Assembly: GCA_017416885.1 (NCBI GenBank)
Contig: JAFQAM010000329.1
Location: forward strand, 1 to 10,429
Reading direction: 5' to 3'
Length of the DNA: 10,429 bases
From: Clostridia bacterium
GTDB taxonomy: Bacteria; Bacillota; Clostridia; Oscillospirales; CAG-272
Position 1 is the stretch's first letter; the number at the start of each line of letters is the position of its first letter. Made by a program: the position numbers and the translations under genes. Under the pieces are notes generated by a model. The model was not told the origin of the DNA, searched no databases, and saw only the letters and a list, made by a program, of their open reading frames with translations. Shown in pieces: positions 5,842-10,429 of this stretch.

Positions 5842-7416
5842 ATGGAATTTAGTGTTAAAATTTTAGACGGCGAATACTTTTGGGGCGGTGATGTAAATAG
5901 CGGTTACGATATGCCTATTTCTAAGGATAGCAAATACAACCGTGATTTCAGATACAACGCGCACAACCAATTTATGCCGCTTTTTATTTCATCTAAGGGC
6001 AGATATATTTGGAGTGAGACAGGCTTTAAGGTGTGGATAGATAATGAATATTTATGCTTTGAAGGGGATAGTGAATTTGAGCTTTTTGAAAACGGTGCTT
6101 GCTTGCGTGATGCTTATTTAGATGCAATGAACAAGCATTTTCCATTTGAGGAAACAAGAAAACAAGGGAAAAAGCTTCCAAGAGAGTTTTTTAAGTCTGC
6201 TCAATTTAACTGTTGGACTGAATTTGACTATGAGCCAACACAGGAAAAGATTTTAGAATATGCTCACGGCATTATTGATAACGGCTTTGAACCGGGAATT
6301 TTAATGATTGACGAGGGCTGGCATACAAGATACGGACAGTGGAAATTTGATTTACATAAGTTTCCTAATCCTAAAGAAATGATTGATGAGCTGCATAGCT
6401 TGGGCTTTATTGTTATGCTTTGGATAACTCCATATGTTACCTGCGACGGTCCTGATTTTGTAAAAGCTACAAGAGATATTTTCAGTCCCGATACATATGA
6501 CAAGCAATTTTTGCGCACGAAGGAAGGTAATGTCGCTATTGTTTCGTGGTGGAATGGCTTCTCTGCTATTCTTGATTTACGCAAGGAATGTGATAAAAAA
6601 TATTTAGCTGACAGGCTTGATTTTTTAATGAGGGAATACGGTGTTGACGGCTTTAAATGTGATGGCGGTGACTACGATAGCTATGCAAAATCAAATATTT
6701 TAAATGGCACACCTGATGACGATCACGATCAGCTTGCTTTAAATCAAGCTTGGAATGAGTTTGGAGCAAGGTACAAGTTTCACGAATACAAGGACTCATA
6801 TAAATGCGGTGGTAAGCCTGTAATTCAGAGATTGTGCGATAGAGAGCATTCTTGGACTACATCAGGAATTAAATCCTTGGTTCCTTGCGCTATTTTGCAA
6901 GGTATTATCGGTCATCCGTTTATTTGCCCTGATATGATTGGCGGCGGAAGCTGGACTGATAAGTATTTGCCTGACTTCAAGGTTGATGAGGAGCTATTTA
7001 TAAGAATGGCGCAATCGTCATGTCTATTTCCAATGATGCAATTTTCCTTAATGCCCTGGAAGCATCTTTCTAAGGACGCATTTAAAATGGTTTATGATGC
7101 TTATAAGCTACATATTAAATTTGCAGATAAAATTGTACAAGAAATTGAAAACGCAGAAATGACAGGTGAGCCTATTTTAAGAAGCCTTGAATACAATTAT
7201 CCAAATAAGGGATATGCAACTATTACAGATGAGTTTATGCTTGGTGAGGATATTTTAGTTTGTCCTATTGATACTAAAAATGTAAGACAAAAGGAAATTG
7301 TTTTTCCCTACGGTAATTGGATAGATGAAAAAGGCAATATTTACAAGGGAGATTGCAAGGTGTTAGTTGATACGCCACTTGAAAGATTGCTTTGGTTCAA
7401 AAAAGCTGATAAATAA
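5842..7416 (+). CDS. Glycoside hydrolase family 31 (alpha-glycosidase)
   Basis: 524 aa, cytoplasmic, retaining alpha-glycosidase of clan GH-D. The barrel contains the usual strand motif IDEGWHTRYGQWKFDLHKFP and then LWITPY. The catalytic nucleophile is D274 (GFKCDGGDY) and the acid/base is D333 (RLCDREHSW). The C-terminal beta domain is also recognisable (GEPILRSLEY, MLGEDILVCP, PYGNWID). At 524 aa it is shorter than most GH31 enzymes, with a reduced N-terminal beta domain. This is closer to the MYORG/PsGal31A-like branch, so alpha-galactosidase activity is as plausible as alpha-glucosidase or alpha-xylosidase. I choose the ATG at 5842 over 5827 because AAGG at 5832-5835 lies six bases before it and falls after the promoter start. 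It is divergent from GH127, and no transporter or regulator lies nearby. A strong terminator follows. Confidence 0.9.
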   Translation: MEFSVKILDGEYFWGGDVNSGYDMPISKDSKYNRDFRYNAHNQFMPLFISSKGRYIWSETGFKVWIDNEYLCFEGDSEFELFENGACLRDAYLDAMNKHFPFEETRKQGKKLPREFFKSAQFNCWTEFDYEPTQEKILEYAHGIIDNGFEPGILMIDEGWHTRYGQWKFDLHKFPNPKEMIDELHSLGFIVMLWITPYVTCDGPDFVKATRDIFSPDTYDKQFLRTKEGNVAIVSWWNGFSAILDLRKECDKKYLADRLDFLMREYGVDGFKCDGGDYDSYAKSNILNGTPDDDHDQLALNQAWNEFGARYKFHEYKDSYKCGGKPVIQRLCDREHSWTTSGIKSLVPCAILQGIIGHPFICPDMIGGGSWTDKYLPDFKVDEELFIRMAQSSCLFPMMQFSLMPWKHLSKDAFKMVYDAYKLHIKFADKIVQEIENAEMTGEPILRSLEYNYPNKGYATITDEFMLGEDILVCPIDTKNVRQKEIVFPYGNWIDEKGNIYKGDCKVLVDTPLERLLWFKKADK

Positions 7417-7459
7417 TAAAAACAAGCTTGATTTCGTGTCAAGCTTGTTTTTATTATTT
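7411..7459. terminator. Terminator after GH31, likely bidirectional
   Basis: A perfect 21-bp stem (7411-7431 with 7439-7459) with a 7-nt loop. The core is AACAAGCTTGA/TCAAGCTTGTT, flanked by A-run and T-run arms. It includes the GH31 stop codon. The T-rich arm on either strand would let it end transcription from both directions. Confidence 0.88.
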
Positions 7460-7460
7460 A

Positions 7461-7474
7461 TGTACAATTGTACA
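7461..7474. other. Perfect 14-bp palindrome
   Basis: TGTACAATTGTACA is fully self-complementary, directly after the GH31 terminator and between two converging genes. It could be a protein-binding site but no promoter is nearby. Its role is unknown. Confidence 0.35.
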
Positions 7475-7529
7475 GTTGTTCATATATTTATATTGATATT
7501 GTTTTTAAAGGTTATTAATAAGCTAAATT

Positions 7530-7720
7530 ATTGCTTCGCAATAGCAAAATAATTTTGTATTCACAAAATTGCGAAATTAATGCGCGTTTCACTTGCATTA
7601 GCTAAATTAAATTCGCATTTAGCTCAGGTTGCTGAATTTAGCTCCGATAGGAATTTAGCTGTCCATAGACAATTTAGCTCGCCATAGGCGAAGCTATATC
7701 ATCGCTAAAGCGATGATATA
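7530..7720. repeat. Array of small hairpins joined by an AATTTAGCT linker
   Basis: Seven clear small inverted repeats in 190 bases. They are ATTGC/GCAAT (7530-7542), AATTTTGT/ACAAAATT (7551-7570), AATGC/GCATT (7579-7599), AGCTAAAT/ATTTAGCT (7600-7624), TGTC/GACA (7660-7671), TCGCC/GGCGA (7679-7691) and a perfect 12-bp stem with 2-nt loop (7695-7720). AATTTAGCT recurs at 7635, 7652 and 7671, with CATTTAGCT at 7616. The 8-10-base pieces between the copies differ in sequence, yet each is self-complementary (CAG/CTG, CC/GG, GTC/GAC, CGCC/GGCG). The array fills the gap between converging GH31 and cupin genes and overlaps the end of the cupin gene. Function is unknown. Confidence 0.7.
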
Positions 7721-8025
7721 ATATAAGCCTTGAGCGGTGTTGAACCTGTATTAATAATATTATAATATGTAGATTTTGGAATAATCAGCATTTGACCGCT
7801 TTCAGCCCTTTCGCGAAGGTCAGAGCAATCCTCTGTTTGTCCTATGTAGATTGCGCATTTTCCGTTTTCTATTTTGATTAGCTGCTCGCAGTAGTGATTA
7901 ATTTTTAATCCCACATCCTGTCTTGGTGATATGCTCACAAGGACAATTTTCATTTTTTCGCCTTGCCATAGCTCATTTGAAAAGCTTTTGTTTGTTTTTG
8001 TTAATTCTTTGATGTTTAATAGCAT
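7705..8025 (-). CDS. Small cupin-domain protein, apparently C-terminally truncated
   Basis: 106 aa. It resembles the short single-cupin proteins annotated as mannose-6-phosphate isomerase-like: the SISPRQDVGLKI strand, a Glu/Gln-rich turn, then MLIIPKSTYYNIINTGSTPLKAYII. In the family the first motif usually carries two or more metal-binding histidines and the second reads W-H-N. Here only one His (H44) and a Glu remain in the first motif, and the second has Tyr in place of His, so metal binding is doubtful. The family normally continues past the last strand with a YAPPxH-like tail. Here the frame runs into the 12-bp hairpin at 7695-7720 and stops at once (TAG at 7705). GGGAG lies about eight bases before the ATG. 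It may be a decaying gene or a metal-free sensor; the activity is not predictable. Confidence 0.65.
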   Translation of the reverse strand: MLLNIKELTKTNKSFSNELWQGEKMKIVLVSISPRQDVGLKINHYCEQLIKIENGKCAIYIGQTEDCSDLRERAESGQMLIIPKSTYYNIINTGSTPLKAYIISSL

Positions 8026-8225
8026 TGATTCGCTCCCGTCGTTTTTTAGTTATTAGTGGTTGGTGTTTAGTGGTTAGTAGCCACACAACCGTTTTTATAA
8101 ATTATATATGCAAAGTTTTGAAAAATTTATCAAATTATCTGTTTATTCTAAATATATGAAGATTTATTTCAATTATTACTGTTATTATAATTATTGAGCC
8201 TTATCCACCATCAAGGAAATGCACA
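8026..8225. other. AT-rich intergenic region upstream of the cupin gene
   Basis: It contains a heptamer array (8047-8081) and a TATAAT on the minus strand at 8101-8106, possibly the cupin -10 box. No good -35 box lies at 16-18 bp; the nearest, TTGATA at 8128-8133, is 21 bp away. I see no gene. Confidence 0.4.
8047..8081. repeat. Degenerate heptamer array, TAGTGGT type
   Basis: Five contiguous 7-bp units: TAGTTAT, then TAGTGGT, TGGTGTT, TAGTGGT and TAGTAGC. Reverse-complemented, it resembles the tail of the repeat at 5704-5738, where TAGTGGTTAGC reads on the minus strand. It would lie in the cupin leader RNA if TATAAT at 8101-8106 is the promoter. Confidence 0.75.
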
Positions 8226-8261
8226 AAAAACCGCTTCAAATATGGTTGAAGCGGTTTTGTT
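8226..8261 (-). terminator. Rho-independent terminator of the mscL operon
   Basis: A perfect 13-bp stem (8227-8239 with 8246-8258, AAAACCGCTTCAA and its complement) has a 6-nt loop, three bases after the mscL stop on the minus strand. The distal arm runs into a T6 tract on that strand. Confidence 0.88.
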
Positions 8262-8855
8262 TTATTCGGTTTTATTATTAAGTGCATCGCGGATTTCGGT
8301 AAGAAGCTCCTGTTGCTTTATAAAGTAGTCTCTTTGGTTTTCTTCCTTTTCCTTTTTAAGTCGCTCAATTTCTGCAAGTCTTTCTTGCTCTAATCTCTTG
8401 GCTTCCTCGGCTTTTGCTTTTTCTTCTTCCTCTTTTTTGCGTCTTGCCTCGGCTTCCTCGGGATTTAATTCATCATACCATTTTTTGCTTTCTTCCTCTA
8501 AATGCTTTTTCAAACGGGTATAGAGCTTTACTACAACAAAAACGGTTAGTGAAATAATCAAAAAGTCAATTACTGCTTGAATAAACATTCCGTATGTAAA
8601 CGCGACCTCGGCTTTTATGATATTGCCTGCTTCATCGGTTACGGCTTCGTGAACTACATATTTAAGGTCAGCTAAGTCAAAGCCACCTACAAATATACCG
8701 ATTAACGGATTTATAAAGCTGTCAACAAGCTGCGATACAATTTTATTAAAGGCAGCGCCTACAACCATAGCAACAGCTAAATCAACAACATTGCCACGGG
8801 ATATAAAAGACTTAAAGTCGGTCCAGAATTGCTTTTGTTTCTGTTTTTTCGGCAT
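8262..8855 (-). CDS. mscL: Large-conductance mechanosensitive channel with extended C-terminal tail
   Basis: 197 aa. MscL opens a large, non-selective pore under membrane tension and releases solutes during osmotic down-shock. The N-terminal amphipathic helix (FWTDFKSFISRGNVVDLAVA), the Gly/Ala-rich pore helix TM1 (about 23-45), the NPLIG turn, the extracellular loop (59-85) and TM2 (about 88-112) are all typical. The tail is not. After TM2 there are about 85 residues, with a strongly charged Glu/Lys/Arg/Ala stretch (about 130-175) predicted as a long helix or coiled coil, before the usual end LLTEIRDALN. Most MscL proteins are 130-150 aa. The final helix forms the cytoplasmic bundle, so here it would hang on a longer stalk. 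AGAGGAAG precedes the ATG and overlaps the upstream gene's stop codon, so the two genes form one operon with probable translational coupling. Confidence 0.95.
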   Translation of the reverse strand: MPKKQKQKQFWTDFKSFISRGNVVDLAVAMVVGAAFNKIVSQLVDSFINPLIGIFVGGFDLADLKYVVHEAVTDEAGNIIKAEVAFTYGMFIQAVIDFLIISLTVFVVVKLYTRLKKHLEEESKKWYDELNPEEAEARRKKEEEEKAKAEEAKRLEQERLAEIERLKKEKEENQRDYFIKQQELLTEIRDALNNKTE

Positions 8856-8867
8856 TTTTACTTCCTC

Positions 8868-9203
8868 TTATTTTAGTATGATTAAATATGTAGCAAAGTT
8901 TGCTATTGCCGTTACAATAGGAATTACAATCATAAAGATAAAAAATATTTTATCTTTTTTACTTGGAATTTTATTTGAAATTACAACTCCTGCTATTCCC
9001 GTGCCTATTGGAATAATGTACGCTATTGATATTAAAAGCGTTACTACCATCAATAAAACGCCGCCAAGCTCCCATAATTGCTTATCAGCCGCTCTATCGG
9101 CAAGCACCTCCACAATGAAAACTATTAAAAATGCGGTTATGAGTGTATAAATTGCAGTACCTACAATTTTTAATATTAAATTGGTCTTTTGTTTTTTATC
9201 CAT
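8868..9203 (-). CDS. Small multi-spanning membrane protein of unknown function, upstream of mscL
   Basis: 111 aa, with three or four hydrophobic segments: about 8-34, a long one at about 45-78 that may cross twice, and about 85-110. A basic N-terminus (MDKKQK) and a basic loop before the last segment (KIPSKKDK) suggest cytosolic placement of both. I do not recognise a named family. AGGAGGTG lies five bases before the ATG and a strong promoter lies just upstream. The stop is 12 bases from the MscL ATG, so it is the first gene of a two-gene operon with mscL. A role in osmotic or membrane stress is suggested by context only. Confidence 0.75.
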   Translation of the reverse strand: MDKKQKTNLILKIVGTAIYTLITAFLIVFIVEVLADRAADKQLWELGGVLLMVVTLLISIAYIIPIGTGIAGVVISNKIPSKKDKIFFIFMIVIPIVTAIANFATYLIILK

Positions 9204-9225
9204 AATAGCACCTCCTTGTATTCAT

Positions 9226-9254
9226 ATTATACCATATTTTGTTGTGTTTTTCAA
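9226..9254 (-). promoter_or_regulatory. Sigma-70-type promoter of the mscL operon
   Basis: On the minus strand, TTGAAA (9249-9254) and a perfect TATAAT (9226-9231) are spaced by 17 bp. AGGAGGTG at 9209-9216 follows, so the leader is short. Confidence 0.82.
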
Positions 9255-9279
9255 CAGGGAAAAAATACAATGCTGCGCA

Positions 9280-9367
9280 TTGATTTCATACGCGCTGATG
9301 CGTGATTTAATCTAAGACGCAAGTCAAATATCGCTAACGGCTAACGGCTGACGGCTGACAGCTGATA
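9280..9367. repeat. Intergenic repeat element, copy B, with 7-bp periodic tail
   Basis: It aligns along its length with 5648-5731: TTGATT start, GCGTGATT block, TCAAAT block, then the heptamer tail. The tail (9333-9367) is five exact-length units of GCTAACG/GCTGACG/GCTGACA/GCTGATA type. The left end overlaps a compact hairpin, AATGC and GCATT around TGC (9269-9281). It sits between the glutamine synthetase terminator and the mscL promoter and contains no ORF. Confidence 0.75.
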
Positions 9368-9398
9368 TCTTGCGACTGAAAGAAGCATAAATGCTCAT

Positions 9399-9436
9399 TT
9401 AAATAAAAAATGCCGTTTTCGGCATTTTTTATTTAA
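9399..9436 (-). terminator. Rho-independent terminator of glutamine synthetase
   Basis: A perfect 17-bp stem (9399-9415 with 9420-9436) has a TTTT loop and the GC core TGCCG/CGGCA flanked by A and T runs. The glutamine synthetase stop codon (9429-9431) lies in the first arm on the minus strand. Confidence 0.88.
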
Positions 9437-10429
9437 CTCCAAAGAGAAGCTCGCTATAATTCGGGAAGGGCCAATATTCCTTGGCGGTGACAGCTTCCAT
9501 TTTATCAACGGCGCTTCTTAGCTTTTCCATAATTGATAAAACATCCTTTTGATGCGCGTCGGCGTTTTCCTGTAAATCCACTATGGTGTTTGCCTTGGCT
9601 ACCGCATTTTCAAGCTCCTCAGCCATTTCAAATGCATCGGAATTTAAAATCGAAAGCTTTCTTGCAATCTCCTTTTCGTATCTTGTGTCAAGATACAATT
9701 CTTCCTTTACCTTGATTGTGCTTGCAAGCTCTTTTGTATATTTGGAAACGGCGGGGATAATTCTCTTCTTTGCCATATCTACCATTGTGAGGGCTTCGAT
9801 ATTAATTACCTTTGAATAATTTTCAAGCATAATATCGTATCTTGCGCGAATTTCCTTTTCACTGAATATTTTGTTATTTACGAAAAGGTCGATGTTTTTC
9901 TTATCAAGATAATGAGATACCGCCTCAGGAGTGGATGCAAAATTGGAAAGACCGCGCTTTTTTGCCTCATTTATCCAAGCATCGTCATAGCCGTTACCGT
10001 TAAATAGTATTCTCTTATGCTTTTTGACGGTATTTTTAATCAGGTCATGAAGCTTTGCGGTAAAGTCCTCGCCTGCATCCTTTAATTTCTCATAAAATTC
10101 ATTTAATACTTGAGTTACCGCTGTATTGATTACTGTATTTGTATCGGCAATAGACGCGCTTGAGCCAAGCATACGGAATTCAAATTTGTTACCCGTAAAA
10201 GCAAAGGGTGAGGTTCTGTTTCTATCGGTGGAGTCCTTCGGAAATTTAGGAAGGATATGAACGCCTACACGCATTTGCTCCTTTTCCTTACCCTCGTATT
10301 TTTCATCCTTTTCAATAGCATCTAAAACGGCGGTGATTTCATCGCCCAAGAAAATTGATACAACGGCAGGTGGCGCTTCATTTGCGCCTAAGCGGTGGTC
10401 ATTGCCCGCCGATGCAACGGAAATACGAA
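9429..10429 (-). CDS. glnN: Glutamine synthetase type III, C-terminal part (runs off the window)
   Basis: 332 codons are visible; the gene continues beyond the right edge. Glutamine synthetase joins ammonia to glutamate using ATP. The type III form (about 700 aa, dodecamer) is common in Bacteroides and Clostridia. The partial reading begins RISVASAGNDHRLGANEAPP, the highly conserved type III signature, followed by VSIFLGDE and the Arg-rich ATP/glutamate-site region DSTDRNRTSPFAFTGNKFEFRMLGSS, split here by its position at about residues 65-90 of the visible part. The rest is the helical C-terminal region with the end EYWPFPNYSELLFGVK. The TTG at 10349 is an internal Leu codon, not a start. 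No adjacent nitrogen gene is visible in the window. Confidence 0.93.
   Translation of the reverse strand, partial: RISVASAGNDHRLGANEAPPAVVSIFLGDEITAVLDAIEKDEKYEGKEKEQMRVGVHILPKFPKDSTDRNRTSPFAFTGNKFEFRMLGSSASIADTNTVINTAVTQVLNEFYEKLKDAGEDFTAKLHDLIKNTVKKHKRILFNGNGYDDAWINEAKKRGLSNFASTPEAVSHYLDKKNIDLFVNNKIFSEKEIRARYDIMLENYSKVINIEALTMVDMAKKRIIPAVSKYTKELASTIKVKEELYLDTRYEKEIARKLSILNSDAFEMAEELENAVAKANTIVDLQENADAHQKDVLSIMEKLRSAVDKMEAVTAKEYWPFPNYSELLFGVK

Noticed and set aside
7600..7720. CRISPR array
   Set aside because: The repeat is only 9 bases, spacers are 8-10 bases and themselves palindromic, and no cas gene is present.
8101..8133. Cupin gene promoter
   Set aside because: TATAAT is good, but the only -35-like box (TTGATA) is 21 bp away, outside the usual range.
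9280..9367. Insertion sequence or MITE end
   Set aside because: No transposase, no terminal inverted repeats and no target duplication could be seen; called a dispersed repeat instead.

Overview
This AT-rich window has strong AGGAGG-type ribosome binding sites and sigma-70-like promoters with 17-bp spacers. It also carries a type III glutamine synthetase and a (Cys-Ala)n membrane protein beside a radical SAM enzyme. Together these suggest a low-GC Clostridia-type Firmicute, probably a gut Oscillospiraceae/Ruminococcaceae relative. The lineage is inferred from gene content only; there is no rRNA, tRNA, IS element, phage gene or CRISPR array in the window.

Layout. A SemiSWEET/PQ-loop membrane protein (-) and a Ser/Thr-type metallophosphoesterase (+) diverge from two back-to-back promoters at 430-496. 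The phosphatase converges on a tightly coupled minus-strand pair: a radical SAM/SPASM enzyme (2303-3682) followed, one base after its stop, by a membrane protein (2301 downwards). The same reading frame of that membrane protein runs on to a cytosolic tail with five Cys-Ala repeats, ending at 1276, but two UGA codons (1540-1542 and 1492-1494) interrupt it. This pair is the most interesting system here: it looks like an enzyme and its substrate in a ribosomal peptide or protein modification pathway.

Next is a divergent pair of cytoplasmic glycosidases: GH127 (-, beta-L-arabinofuranosidase type) and GH31 (+). Each has a clear promoter in the shared intergenic region, so this is probably one glycan-use locus. 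GH31 converges on a small degenerate cupin (-). Then come an mscL operon (a 111-aa membrane protein plus MscL with a long charged tail, -) and the C-terminal part of glutamine synthetase III (-), which runs off the right edge.

The intergenic DNA is unusually structured. Four arrays have a 7-bp period (5583-5631, 5704-5738, 8047-8081, 9333-9367). Two of them are the tails of a diverged repeat of about 85 bp (5648-5731 and 9280-9367). Another gap (7530-7720) is a string of small hairpins joined by a repeated AATTTAGCT linker. Perfect-stem terminators sit after the phosphatase, GH31, mscL and glutamine synthetase genes.
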